Shown piece by piece: positions 1 to 8,108 of a stretch of DNA of 43,722 bases (positions are counted from its first letter, which is position 1; the number at the start of each line of letters is the position of its first letter). Position numbers and translations under genes: made by a program. The notes under the pieces are model-generated. The model worked only from the letters and a program-made list of their open reading frames with translations, was not told where the DNA came from and searched no databases. The DNA is from an uncultured Pseudophaeobacter sp. GTDB lineage: Bacteria > Pseudomonadota > Alphaproteobacteria > Rhodobacterales > Rhodobacteraceae. The DNA lies in the NCBI GenBank assembly GCA_905479575.1, contig CAJQNB010000031.1:1-43722 (forward strand), written 5' to 3'.

Positions 1-811
1 CTTCGTGTTCAAGCATATCAAACACAACGGGCAATGCCTCAGCATCCGAGACGTTATAGGAAAAGTCAGGCGTAAAGCCTTCTAGGTTGCGCGTAATGCG
101 AACTTGCCCGATGCCCTCGGCAATCGAACCGCCCTCTGTGACAAGCTCACCTTTGGTGTAAAAACTATGAAGCGCGGCACCGTCTGGATCGGCCAAGCCG
201 ATTTTTACGCCTTTTGGCTGCAGCGCCATTGCGGTGCCCGCAAGCGTACCACCCGAGCCTACGGCACAGATAAAGCCATCGACTTTGCCATCTGTCTGGG
301 TCCAAATTTCGGGGCCTGTTGTTTCGATATGGGACTGACGGTTTGCAGTATTGTCAAACTGGTTGGCCCAAATCACCCCTTCATTGCTGCTGCGAGCCAA
401 TGCATTGGCCAAACGCTCAGAGTAGCGGATAAAGTTGTTGGGATTGCGGTAAGGCGCTGCGGGCACTTGCACCAGCTCAGCACCCGCAAGACGCAACATT
501 GTTTTCTTTTCTTCAGACTGCGTCTCGGGAATAACAATAACCGATTTGAACCCCATCGACGCGCCAACTAACGCAAGCCCGATACCGGTGTTACCAGCCG
601 TGCCCTCTACAATGGTGCCACCCGGCTTAAGATCACCGCGCGCGATGGCGTCGCGAATGATAAACAGGGCCGCACGGTCCTTGACCGATTGACCGGGGTT
701 CATGAACTCCGCCTTGCCCAGAATTTCACATCCGGTCTCATCGCTGACGCGGTTCAGACGGATCAGAGGAGTGTGGCCAATGGCGTCGGCCAGATCGCGT
801 GCAATGCGCAT
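1..811 (-). CDS. cysK: Cysteine synthase A-like PLP enzyme, 3' end outside window
   Basis: O-acetylserine (thiol)-lyase family, which forms cysteine from O-acetylserine and sulfide in the cytosol using pyridoxal phosphate. About 270 residues are visible and no stop is reached. The N-terminus carries the family pattern: an IGHTPLIRLN segment, the PLP lysine in GQSVKDRAA (Lys44) and the substrate loop GTAGNTGIG (about 70-77). The ATG at 811 follows AAAGGGA; an in-frame ATG at 829 has a poorly spaced SD. It lies downstream of trgA and trgB on the same strand. That arrangement matches the trgAB-cysK tellurite-resistance locus described in Rhodobacter sphaeroides, where cysteine synthase contributes to tellurite tolerance. 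Family assignment is firm; a tellurite role here is inferred from gene order. Confidence 0.93.
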   Translation of the reverse strand, partial: MRIARDLADAIGHTPLIRLNRVSDETGCEILGKAEFMNPGQSVKDRAALFIIRDAIARGDLKPGGTIVEGTAGNTGIGLALVGASMGFKSVIVIPETQSEEKKTMLRLAGAELVQVPAAPYRNPNNFIRYSERLANALARSSNEGVIWANQFDNTANRQSHIETTGPEIWTQTDGKVDGFICAVGSGGTLAGTAMALQPKGVKIGLADPDGAALHSFYTKGELVTEGGSIAEGIGQVRITRNLEGFTPDFSYNVSDAEALPVVFDMLEHE

Positions 812-881
812 GGTATCCCTTTCGATCATTCCCCCAAGATGTAACCAAGCGGGCAGAGCTCTACAAGGTGGGAAGCGGCGG

Positions 882-2006
882 TTAACGCAGCTGGGCGCAC
901 AGCCGTTCACGGTGACGTGATAGCCAAAGCGCCGCAGTGATCAGCGGCATGTCCTGATAGCGGTGATCATCAATACCCTGCATCAAGGCATCAAAGCTGA
1001 GGATCTCGCTGCGCAGGTCTTCGTTTTCGCCGGCGACTCCACCACCGCCTCTGATGTCAGAAAGGTCTGCAACGCCTACAAAAATATAAACAAATTCTCC
1101 TGACGCACCGCTCGAAGGATAGCCTTGCGTCACTTTTTCCAAATGCGAAATCGTCACCCCGGCCTCTTCGACCGCTTCGCGATAGGCTGCCTGCTCTGGC
1201 GTTTCGCCCAGGTCAATCAGCCCAGCCACCGGCTCCCACATCCAGGGGCGTTTTTCGCCAGCGATAAAGGTGGCCGCGCGGAACTGCTCGACCAAAAGCA
1301 CCTGATCACGCACCGGATCATAGGGCAAAACCACCGAGGCCCGCCCCACCAGCGCCACGCCTCGGTTGACCGATGGGCTCATGGTGCCATCATAGCGCCG
1401 AAACCTGAGATCCATTTCCTCCATCGCAAAGAAGTTCACATAGGCGCGTTTGTGGTTTTCAATCTGCACATCCTGCGACAGGTTATGGACCGGATCTTCC
1501 GATCCGGACTGTGCCATCAACCAGGCAGAGGCACGGCGACGGATCGATGGCAAAGACTTCCGCATCTGCTCAGCGGTCATTCGCCCCTGATAGGCCATGA
1601 CCTCTTCTGCGGCGCGCAGGGTTACAGCCCCGGACTGGGCAATCCAGGCCTGCAGATCCCAGGCCCCTGTCGGCTGCCATTGACCGGGCGCCGGGAAATA
1701 GACCTGCGCGGCAGCCTCTTCTCCAGAAGAAAGCCTGACGGTGATCGGCCGGAGCGCATAGTCAAAGCCTCCCTCATAGAAATCCAGCGCCGCCAGATCC
1801 GCTGGAGTCAGCCCCCGCACCAAGAGCCCCGTGGCGACCTCTCCACTGGCCTGCGCGATCAGGGGAAAGATCTGGTCACGCACCGCATAGACCCCATGGT
1901 CCGCCAGGCTGGCCTCAGAGATATCCAGCCCGGTGCGCGCCCGGCCCAACACCAGCTCAAGCAGCGGCACATGGCGGAGTGTGCCGTAGAAAAACAGATC
2001 AACCAC
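882..2006 (-). CDS. trgB: TrgB-like fusion: gamma-glutamylcyclotransferase-fold domain plus NUDIX hydrolase
   Basis: 374 residues in two domains. Residues 1 to about 150 form an AIG2/GGCT-like domain: FFYGTL near the start and a candidate catalytic glutamate in LDFYEGG (Glu78). Residues about 190-374 are an ADP-ribose-pyrophosphatase-type NUDIX domain with a complete Nudix box: Gly262, Glu268, Arg276-Glu277, Glu280-Glu281 and Gly283. The start is GTG at 2006, with AAAAGG about nine bases upstream. The gene sits 27 bases after the trgA stop and is followed by cysK. TrgB is known as a tellurite-resistance determinant of Rhodobacter sphaeroides; its substrate is not established as far as I know. 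Both active sites look intact, so the fusion is probably bifunctional. Confidence 0.88.
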   Translation of the reverse strand: MVDLFFYGTLRHVPLLELVLGRARTGLDISEASLADHGVYAVRDQIFPLIAQASGEVATGLLVRGLTPADLAALDFYEGGFDYALRPITVRLSSGEEAAAQVYFPAPGQWQPTGAWDLQAWIAQSGAVTLRAAEEVMAYQGRMTAEQMRKSLPSIRRRASAWLMAQSGSEDPVHNLSQDVQIENHKRAYVNFFAMEEMDLRFRRYDGTMSPSVNRGVALVGRASVVLPYDPVRDQVLLVEQFRAATFIAGEKRPWMWEPVAGLIDLGETPEQAAYREAVEEAGVTISHLEKVTQGYPSSGASGEFVYIFVGVADLSDIRGGGGVAGENEDLRSEILSFDALMQGIDDHRYQDMPLITAALWLSRHRERLCAQLR

Positions 2007-2032
2007 GCGTTATAACCTTTTGTTAAGTATTG

Positions 2033-2473
2033 TTATGACCAGCGTTTATGGATGCTCTCAGCCAAGAGCCCAGCCAAGCAGCCCCCAATAATCAGGGGCA
2101 GTAAAACCGTTGGCACCGCGATAACAAAAAAATACTCCAGCGACAGGGTGAGGATCGCCAACAGGGCGTCAAAAGGCCCGCCATATCGGTTGCGCATGGC
2201 ACGATCGAACATCTCCCAGGCGCCTTGAATAAACAGAGCCCACAGCACCATCACAGCCGCGCCGGTCAGCCCGTTGTTAATGGCCGGCACCAGGCCATGG
2301 CCAACCCGCCGCCCCATAAAGATCCAGCCAGTCAGCAGGCCCAAAATGATATTGATGTGGAAGAAATACCCAAAATCGGTTCCTTCGGGCATCAAAGGCA
2401 CCACCTGCCGGGAAACAATAAAGGCAAGCAGGCCCAGGCAAAGAGCGGCAACAAGACGGGCAGCGGTAGGCAT
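2033..2473 (-). CDS. trgA: TrgA family integral membrane protein
   Basis: 146 residues starting MPTAARLVAAL, with about four hydrophobic segments (roughly residues 5-25, 35-52, 65-85 and 110-135). A conserved-looking MPEGTDFGYF stretch follows the first helix. This resembles TrgA of the Rhodobacter tellurite-resistance locus, a small inner-membrane protein of unknown biochemical activity. I chose the ATG at 2473 because the alignable protein starts there; the reading frame stays open upstream to 2530, and an ATG at 2485 has a GAGGG directly against it. The gene precedes trgB by 27 bases, so trgA-trgB-cysK is probably one transcript. A strong inverted repeat lies 75 bases upstream. Confidence 0.85.
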   Translation of the reverse strand: MPTAARLVAALCLGLLAFIVSRQVVPLMPEGTDFGYFFHINIILGLLTGWIFMGRRVGHGLVPAINNGLTGAAVMVLWALFIQGAWEMFDRAMRNRYGGPFDALLAILTLSLEYFFVIAVPTVLLPLIIGGCLAGLLAESIHKRWS

Positions 2474-2547
2474 TGCGAAGATCATCCCTCGGGGTTGCGA
2501 GATACAGGCCAGGGCGACCACGCGCCCCAAAGCCAGCTATGTTTAAC

Positions 2548-2573
2548 AACCAGTTTGAATTAACAAACTGGTT
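2548..2573. terminator. Inverted repeat between PLP-enzyme gene and trgA
   Basis: Perfect 10-bp arms AACCAGTTTG and CAAACTGGTT around a 6-nt AATTAA spacer. It lies 15 bases after the stop of the class V aminotransferase gene and 75 bases before the trgA start, both on the minus strand. It could end the upstream transcript, although no clear U-run follows. It could equally be an operator controlling trgAB-cysK. The sequence does not decide between these. Confidence 0.5.
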
Positions 2574-2588
2574 TGTTTGCAGATCAGG

Positions 2589-3809
2589 CTACAACAGCTG
2601 ATCAAGTGCCGTGATCAATTTGTCCACTTCGGACCGGTTGGTGTAGTGGGTGAAACTCAGCCGCAACACGCCCTCTTCTGGGTCAACGCCCATGGCAGAG
2701 AGCGCCCGCCCGGCGTAAAAATCACCGCCGCCTGCCATGATGCCCTGCTCTGCCAGCTTTTGCGCCACAGCCAGCGCCGGGCGGTTCAGGGCCAGTGCCA
2801 CGGTGGGCGCCCGCTTCGCAGCGTCGCTCGGGCCCAGCAGGCGCAGATCATTTCGATCCTTTACCGCATCCAGCAGCGGTTGAAGCAGCGCGATTTCATG
2901 CCCGCGCATCAGATCATGCACAAAAGCCCCCCGCGCGGTTGCGCCTTCGGCAGGGCCGCCATGCTGGTCACAGAGCGCATCAAAATAGTCCACCATGCCC
3001 GCGCTGGCGGCAACCTGCGCATGATCCGGTCCCGCCGGGGTAAAGCGTTTGTACAGGCAATCGCCGTTGAAAAAATGCCCCTGGTTGGGCAGCAGCGTGC
3101 CCAGTTCGCGCCGCATCACCACTACCCCCTGATGAGGGCCATAGGTTTTATAGGCCGAAAACAAATAGATGTCGGGGCCAAGGTCGCCCACGTTTGGCAA
3201 TCCATGTGGCGCATAGGACACCCCATCGACGCAGACAAAAGCCCCGGCCGCATGGGAGAGCGCGGTGATTTCGGTCACCGGATTGATTTCCCCCACAACA
3301 TTGGAACAGTGTGGAAAACACACCAGGCGCACCTTCTCGTCCAGCAGCGCCTCCAGTTTTTGCGGATCCAGATGCCCCGTCTGAGGATCAATTTCCCATT
3401 CGCGAACCTCAATCCCCTCATCGGCCAGACGCCGCCAGGGGCCCGTATTGGCCTCGTGATCCTGATTGGTCACAATAATCGCTTCGCCAGGCTGCAAAAG
3501 CTGGCGAAAGGCCTGGGCCAAAACATAGGTGTTTTGGGTGGTAGAGGGTCCAAAGCTCAGCTCGTCAGTCTCCACCCCCATCAGCGCCGCCAGCCGCTGC
3601 CGGGCCTCGTCCATTTCGGCCCCCGCCAGCTGCGACGCCTCGTACGGGGCATAGGGCTGCACTTTGCGTTGGGTGTAATAGCGCGTTAGCCGGTCAATCA
3701 CCTGAGCACAGGTATAAGAGCCGCCCGCATTCTCAAAAAACGCCTGTCCCTGCAGGGTTGGCTCCTGAAAGGCAGGAAACTGCCCGCGTACAAAATCAAT
3801 ATCCAGCAT
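2589..3809 (-). CDS. Class V aminotransferase-fold PLP enzyme (cysteine desulfurase-like)
   Basis: 406 residues of fold-type I PLP architecture. The Schiff-base lysine is expected at Lys221 in SAYKTYGPHQG and the ring-stacking aspartate at Asp195 in VDGVSYAPH. The protein ends with SFTHYTNRSEVDKLI, usual for the CsdA/SufS/kynureninase clan. I cannot assign a substrate: no clear cysteine-desulfurase catalytic cysteine loop was recognised. I placed the start at the ATG at 3809 (MLDIDFVRGQFPAF) with a G-rich SD ten bases upstream; the open frame to 3929 lacks family similarity. It lies between the DMSP operon and the tellurite-type locus on the same strand, separated from both by hairpins, so it is probably its own unit. 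Confidence 0.85.
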   Translation of the reverse strand: MLDIDFVRGQFPAFQEPTLQGQAFFENAGGSYTCAQVIDRLTRYYTQRKVQPYAPYEASQLAGAEMDEARQRLAALMGVETDELSFGPSTTQNTYVLAQAFRQLLQPGEAIIVTNQDHEANTGPWRRLADEGIEVREWEIDPQTGHLDPQKLEALLDEKVRLVCFPHCSNVVGEINPVTEITALSHAAGAFVCVDGVSYAPHGLPNVGDLGPDIYLFSAYKTYGPHQGVVVMRRELGTLLPNQGHFFNGDCLYKRFTPAGPDHAQVAASAGMVDYFDALCDQHGGPAEGATARGAFVHDLMRGHEIALLQPLLDAVKDRNDLRLLGPSDAAKRAPTVALALNRPALAVAQKLAEQGIMAGGGDFYAGRALSAMGVDPEEGVLRLSFTHYTNRSEVDKLITALDQLL

Positions 3810-3886
3810 TATGTTTGGCCCCCAAATGTTATTATCCAAATGGATGCAACTCTCACCACAAGAGGTCAAGACTGACTGATGAAAAC

Positions 3887-3907
3887 CAGAGCCTTGAGAC
3901 GGCTCTG
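3887..3907. promoter_or_regulatory. Inverted repeat upstream of the PLP-enzyme gene
   Basis: Perfect 7-bp arms CAGAGCC and GGCTCTG around a 7-nt spacer, 78 bases before the start of the class V aminotransferase gene. It lies between that gene and the acuI-side terminator hairpin. It may be an operator or a second weak stem for the acuI transcript; there is no flanking U-run. Confidence 0.35.
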
Positions 3908-3933
3908 CCGACAATTGGCAGGGCAACAAATGA

Positions 3934-3967
3934 AATCAGCCCAGAATGTTCGCATTCCGGGCTGATT
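3934..3967 (-). terminator. Terminator-like hairpin after dmdA-acuI
   Basis: A 9-bp outer stem (AATCAGCCC with GGGCTGATT) continues, after one mismatch, into GAATG/CATTC around a TTCG tetraloop. It lies about 50 bases past the acuI stop. On the minus strand the stem is followed by TTTCATTTGTT, a weak U-rich tract. It most likely ends the dmdA-acuI transcript. Confidence 0.65.
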
Positions 3968-4015
3968 CAGGTTTTTGGATTTGGCCTCATTCAAAGCAGA
4001 CTGGGCGACCTTGCC

Positions 4016-5011
4016 TTAGGCGTTTACATCCACAACAACCCGGCCCTGCACTTGCCCCTTCAGAATATCCGCCCCTAGTTGCGGCAAATCCGAGAGCACC
4101 GCTGGTTTCACCATGGCCTCCAGCTTGTCCATCGGCAGATCCGTTGCCAAGCGCTCCCAGGCGCGCACCCGATTGTCATAGGGCTGCATCACGGAATCAA
4201 TCCCCAGCAGGTTCACCCCCCGCAGCAGGAATGGGATCACAGTCGCCGGCAGCCCAGCCCCCCCCGCGAGGCCAACAGCTGCAACAGACCCGCCATATTT
4301 CATCTGGCCCAGGACCCGCGCCAGCATCTCGCCGCCAACCGCATCAACACAGCCTGCCCAGGTCTCGCTCTCCAGCGGCCGTTTGACCGTCTCGTTCAGC
4401 TCATCGCGTGCCACAATCTGCGTCGCTCCCAAGCTGCGCAGATATTCCTCGGTTTCGGGGCGTCCAGTGACACCCGCGACCTCATAGCCAAGGTTGGCCA
4501 GAATAGCTGTCGCGACCGATCCAACACCGCCCGCAGCGCCGGTCACCAGAACCGGCCCCTGTCCGGGCTTCATGCCGTGATCTTCCAGTGCCATCACCGC
4601 CAGCATGGCCGTAAAACCAGCAGTGCCAACCGCCATCGCCTGACGCGTATCAAGCCCCGCAGGCAGCGGCACCAGCCAGTCCGCCTTGACCCGGGCCTTT
4701 TGCGTATAGCCGCCCCAATAGGCCTCACCGACGCGCCAGCCGGTCAGAACCACCTTGTCACCGGGCTTGTAGCGATCATCCTCGCTGGCCTCGACCGTGC
4801 CGGCAAAATCAATCCCTGGGATATGGGGGTAGTTGCGCACCAAGCCGCCGCCCTTGGGGCTCAGGCAGAGCCCATCCTTGTAGTTCACTGTGGAATAGTC
4901 GACCGCAACAGTGACGTTACCCTCTGGCAGCTGATCAAGATCGATCTGCTCCACCGCCGCCGATGCCAAGCCGCTGTCTTCATCCTTGTTCACAATCAGT
5001 GCATTAAACAT
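4016..5011 (-). CDS. acuI: Acryloyl-CoA reductase (NADPH), MDR family
   Basis: 331 residues of the medium-chain dehydrogenase/reductase family, AcuI/YhdH subgroup, which reduces toxic acryloyl-CoA to propionyl-CoA with NADPH. The N-terminal GroES-like part includes STVNYKDGLCLSPKGGG and HIPGIDFAGTV. The nucleotide-binding turn is VTGAAGGVGSVA (about 156-167). No structural zinc cysteine cluster is visible, as usual for AcuI. The ATG at 5011 is preceded by a GGGAG SD. The gene starts 29 bases after the dmdA stop. dmdA followed by acuI is the standard Roseobacter pair and links DMSP demethylation with removal of the acryloyl-CoA formed from DMSP metabolites. Confidence 0.95.
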   Translation of the reverse strand: MFNALIVNKDEDSGLASAAVEQIDLDQLPEGNVTVAVDYSTVNYKDGLCLSPKGGGLVRNYPHIPGIDFAGTVEASEDDRYKPGDKVVLTGWRVGEAYWGGYTQKARVKADWLVPLPAGLDTRQAMAVGTAGFTAMLAVMALEDHGMKPGQGPVLVTGAAGGVGSVATAILANLGYEVAGVTGRPETEEYLRSLGATQIVARDELNETVKRPLESETWAGCVDAVGGEMLARVLGQMKYGGSVAAVGLAGGAGLPATVIPFLLRGVNLLGIDSVMQPYDNRVRAWERLATDLPMDKLEAMVKPAVLSDLPQLGADILKGQVQGRVVVDVNA

Positions 5012-5040
5012 GTGTTTTCTCCCGTTTTCCTAAAAGACCA

Positions 5041-6144
5041 TCAAATCCAGAACTTTTCACGTACGGTCGCCATACGCATACCCTCAGGCGTTTCAACTTC
5101 CAACTTGGTGCCCGCATCCCAATGGGTCATCCGCACCATCCCAATTGCAACATTGGTTCGAAAATCCGGAGACCAGGCTGCCGAAGACACCCGCCCCACC
5201 CGTTTTCCTGCCGCGTAGAGTGGCCAGAACTCAGTGCAGGCAGGAACCGGGTCGCCGGTAATGGAAATGGCGCGGATCTGTTGCACCGGACCCTCTTTTG
5301 CAACCCGCAACAGGGCATCGCGCCCGATGCACCCGATTGCAGTATGCGTGTCGCAGAACCGGCCAAGCCCACATTCATGCGGCGTATTATCATCGGTCAT
5401 GTCATTGCCGTAGCTTAACAATCCGCCCTCAATCCGCTCAATCATATTGGGGCAGCCTGCCCGCACCTCAAGGTCCTGACCCGCATCCAACAGTTTGTTC
5501 CACAGCGGCATGCCGATTTCTCCATCCTCGACATAAATCTCAAACCCGCCCTGTTTGGAATAGCCCGACCGGGCAATCACCAAATCGCGGCCCTGAAACT
5601 GGAAGGTACTGAACCTGAAGAACCGGATAGAGCGAATACTGCTGCCAAAGACTCGCTCCAACAGCGCCTCGGCCTTTGGCCCCTGTATCGCCAGCGGCGA
5701 AACATCGGGCTCATCCACCAGCACATCCAGACGCCAGCCGTTGGCGATGCCCTTGACCCAATACAACAGATCACTGTCCGCAATTGAAATCCACCAGCGG
5801 TCTTCTGCCAGCTTGACCGCAACCGGATCATTGAGCATGCCACCTGTTTCATCGACAATAGGCACATAGTAGCACTGCCCCGGCAACATGCCGCGCAGAT
5901 CCCGCGGCGTCAGCATCTGCATCAGGCGGCCAGCATCCGGTCCCCGCAGTTCCACCTGGCGTTCGCAGGACACATCCCAGATTTGAACATGCTTTTTAAG
6001 GTGGTGATAATCTGCCTCTGGATTTTCAAATACCGTTGGCAACAGCATGTGATTGTAGACGGTATAGGCCTTAACATTGGCAGCCTCGACCCCCTCCGAA
6101 AAAGGGGTTCTACGCAAACGCCGTGACGGTGAAATCAATGCCAT
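5041..6144 (-). CDS. dmdA: Dimethylsulfoniopropionate demethylase
   Basis: DmdA transfers a methyl group from DMSP to tetrahydrofolate, giving methylmercaptopropionate, the first step of the demethylation pathway. The 367-residue protein belongs to the glycine-cleavage T-protein family. It shares with characterised DmdA the start ISPSRRLRRTPFSE, then NVQIWDV-like HVQIWDVSCERQVEL, LPGQCYYVP, SGYSKQGGFEIY, and GLLSYGNDMT followed by a C-terminal barrel. The ATG at 6144 has a strong AGGAGG SD eight bases upstream. It is the first gene of a dmdA-acuI operon, divergent from a GntR regulator. A perfect 9-bp hairpin lies in its leader, 29 bases upstream. Confidence 0.97.
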   Translation of the reverse strand: MALISPSRRLRRTPFSEGVEAANVKAYTVYNHMLLPTVFENPEADYHHLKKHVQIWDVSCERQVELRGPDAGRLMQMLTPRDLRGMLPGQCYYVPIVDETGGMLNDPVAVKLAEDRWWISIADSDLLYWVKGIANGWRLDVLVDEPDVSPLAIQGPKAEALLERVFGSSIRSIRFFRFSTFQFQGRDLVIARSGYSKQGGFEIYVEDGEIGMPLWNKLLDAGQDLEVRAGCPNMIERIEGGLLSYGNDMTDDNTPHECGLGRFCDTHTAIGCIGRDALLRVAKEGPVQQIRAISITGDPVPACTEFWPLYAAGKRVGRVSSAAWSPDFRTNVAIGMVRMTHWDAGTKLEVETPEGMRMATVREKFWI

Positions 6145-6172
6145 AACTCATCCTCCTGGCAACTGGAAACTC

Positions 6173-6201
6173 ATAGAGCGCGTCAGATGAAGGCGCTCTA
6201 T
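6173..6201 (-). promoter_or_regulatory. Hairpin in the dmdA leader
   Basis: Perfect inverted repeat with arms ATAGAGCGC and GCGCTCTAT (9 bp) and an 11-nt spacer, ending 28 bases upstream of the dmdA start and just before its SD. There is no U-run, so it is not a standard terminator. It could be a regulator site or an RNA structure affecting stability or translation of dmdA mRNA. Confidence 0.6.
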
Positions 6202-6391
6202 CCGGAAATTTCAGCCCCGACCCTTTTGGAGTTTGGCTGGGGGCTGAGCCTGCTGTGGGTTGAGCCTGACACCAAATCAAAGACACCCACCTCCCCCAAC
6301 AGACCCTGCCCTAGAAGCTCTCTGTGCAGCTGCCCGTTGGCTTTCATTGGTGTCTCCAAGTAGAAATAGAAGCGACTCACCGCTGAAGTTC

Positions 6392-6419
6392 TAAATGTCA
6401 GACTTTTAAATGTCAGACA
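6392..6419. promoter_or_regulatory. Paired operator-like repeats between dmdA and the GntR gene
   Basis: The 12-mer TAAATGTCAGAC occurs at 6392-6403 and again at 6407-6418, a 15-bp period. Each contains a small palindrome, TGTC-A-GACA in the second copy and TGTC-A-GACT in the first, matching the GT-N3-AC core typical of GntR-family operators. They lie 50-77 bases before the GntR start. The rest of the 324-base interval (6145-6468) holds the dmdA leader hairpin and no ORF I can support. Autoregulation plus control of dmdA-acuI is inferred. Confidence 0.6.
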
Positions 6420-6468
6420 AATAAAAACGACAGCCCATCCAAAACCGCCTAACCAAACTGGACCCGCA

Positions 6469-7200
6469 ATGAAGATCGATCCAACAAGCTCAGCAGATTT
6501 GTCGGCGCAGATCTCCCAGTCAATCAAAGCCGCGATCATCAACGGTGACCTGAATGTGGATCAGCGACTGCCCTCGGAAGCGGAATTGGCAGATCACTTC
6601 CAGGTGTCACGCTCCACTGTCCGCGAGGCGTTGAAACGTTTGGCGGCACAATCCTTGATCCGAACCCAGCGCGGCGCGACGGGGGGCGCCTTTGTCAACC
6701 GGCTCAGCTTTGAAGACGCCCACGCCCAGCAAGTGACCACGTCAACCCTGCTGCTCAGCATGAACGAGGTGAGCTTTGAGACCGCCTGCGAAGCCCGCTA
6801 CGCGCTGGAACGCGCCTGCGCGCCGCTCTCCGCCAGCCGTCGCAGCGCCGATCAACTGGCCACCATGCGGGCCGAGATCTTTCGCCAGGGCCAGCCGGGC
6901 CTGTCAGATGAAGCCTTCTGCGCCTCTGATGTTGCCTTTCATCGCGCCTTCGTTGACGGGGCCGCCAACCCGGTGCTTTCCTATCAACTGGCCGGCGCGG
7001 TCGAAGCCATGCAGCCCTTGATGAATATCATCACCTTTTCTGCGCGTGATCGCGCCCGTATCGTCGCGCTGCATTGCCAGATCGCCGATGCCATCGACCA
7101 GGGCGATGGCACCGCGGCCTCCGACGGCCTGACAAGACTTGAAACAGAAACGCTGCAACTGGCGAAAAAAGTCTTTGCATCCCGCGCCGCCAAAACCTGA
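6469..7200 (+). CDS. GntR/FadR-type (FCD) regulator, probable controller of dmdA-acuI
   Basis: 243 residues. The winged-helix domain spans about residues 10-75 with the GntR signature LPSEAELADHFQVSRSTVREALKRL. It is followed by an all-helical FCD ligand domain (about 95-235) with the AFHRAFVDGAANPVL and RARIVALHCQIADAI blocks, whose Asp and His positions usually bind metal or a carboxylate. The ATG at 6469 lacks a clear SD. A GntR regulator divergent from dmdA is the arrangement in Ruegeria-type roseobacters, so control of DMSP demethylation is likely. Sensing a DMSP breakdown intermediate such as acryloyl-CoA is plausible but not readable from sequence. Confidence 0.9.
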   Translation: MKIDPTSSADLSAQISQSIKAAIINGDLNVDQRLPSEAELADHFQVSRSTVREALKRLAAQSLIRTQRGATGGAFVNRLSFEDAHAQQVTTSTLLLSMNEVSFETACEARYALERACAPLSASRRSADQLATMRAEIFRQGQPGLSDEAFCASDVAFHRAFVDGAANPVLSYQLAGAVEAMQPLMNIITFSARDRARIVALHCQIADAIDQGDGTAASDGLTRLETETLQLAKKVFASRAAKT

Positions 7201-7394
7201 CCTTAGTCCCCCGGATGGTAACCAAGGGGCCGGTGCATATTCAGTTGGCCAGAAATGTCCGGCGGGGAGCCGGTGCAACGCGGCGGCGGTGGCTGGTGCC
7301 CCATTTGGTTTTCCCTGCCAAGAAAATGAAATATATCGGCAAAAAGGGATCCTCCCCACTTCAAATCCCCGCCGCAATACCCTATGTTTGTTCT

Positions 7395-7710
7395 GTTCCC
7401 TCGGGAACTATGGACATAAATGCGCTCGTAATACACGGATCGGACCCGGGGGCGGTACCCGGCGACTCCACCAAACATGCTTCATTTGGGCATCATGGGG
7501 TCGAAATAGGATCGACGGACGTCTAAAGGGGTTAGCTTTGTTTCGGCTGTCTGCCACCGTTATCGGCGAAAACTGTACAATTGCAAATGACAATCGTGCT
7601 CCGGTAGCCCTGGCTGCGTAAGCAGTTCGGAAAACCGAAACTTAAGTCCTTTCGCCTAGCAGCGACTGGCGGGGTTCGCAGGTACCTGGCAACAGAAACC
7701 TGCACTTTCT
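7395..7710 (+). ncRNA. ssrA: Circularly permuted two-piece tmRNA
   Basis: Alphaproteobacterial tmRNA that rescues stalled ribosomes. The acceptor piece comes first and ends in CGACTCC-ACCA (7463-7473). A 23-nt intervening segment follows, then the coding piece starts at 7497 with GGGGTCG. GGGGTCG and CGACTCC pair over 7 bp with a G-U at the third position, the alanine-acceptor identity pair. The conserved GAAATAGGATCGACG block follows. The tag frame resumes at GCA 7583 and ends in TAA 7619-7621, encoding ANDNRAPVALAA, a canonical LAA-ending degradation tag. A GCAGGT/ACCTGC stem at 7678-7703 lies near the 3' end. Both outer ends are approximate. Confidence 0.95.
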
Positions 7711-8108
7711 CCCCCCCTCACCTGCTGCTCTACCGCGTGTTCTGTCGGCTGGCCTTTTGTCGCCAGGGCTCTCTGGCTTTCATGCCTCGCGGCGCACGAA
7801 TGTTTGGCAGCGCCCTCAATCCGATGGCTGATCGCGCCCGGAATCCTCTCTCCGCAGACGGAGACACGGCCTGCCCCAGGGGCTGGCTTGACAAACCACC
7901 GTCCTGATCGCATCACAGCCTGGACGCGTAGATGGTCAACGCCCCCGTGAGAGGCCATACAATGGTTTACCCGCCCCCCTTCTCCGCCCCAAAACCAACC
8001 TGCGATCGGTGCTTTCATCCGGCCCCAAACCTGCGATACCCCTATGGGAACAGCTCTCTGCGCCATGAACGGGGAGCACGTACAGGCTTGGCCAAGGAAT
8101 GACATAAA
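7711..8108. other. Intergenic region between ssrA and chrA
   Basis: No gene I can support. A perfect TTGACA lies at 7888-7893, but the hexamer 17 bases later (CATCAC) is a poor -10. A short duplicated stretch (CCCCAAA followed by CCTGCGAT) occurs near 7986-8005 and 8023-8037, just upstream of chrA. Reading frames on the minus strand here have no recognisable family. Confidence 0.5.

Noticed and set aside
2577..3689. 370-codon plus-strand frame opposite the PLP enzyme
   Set aside because: Arginine/histidine/glutamine-rich composition typical of antisense frames in high-GC DNA; no domain recognised, and the minus-strand enzyme is intact.
7888..7893. Consensus TTGACA as a chrA promoter
   Set aside because: The hexamer at the correct spacing (CATCAC) is a poor -10, and the site is over 200 bases from the gene.
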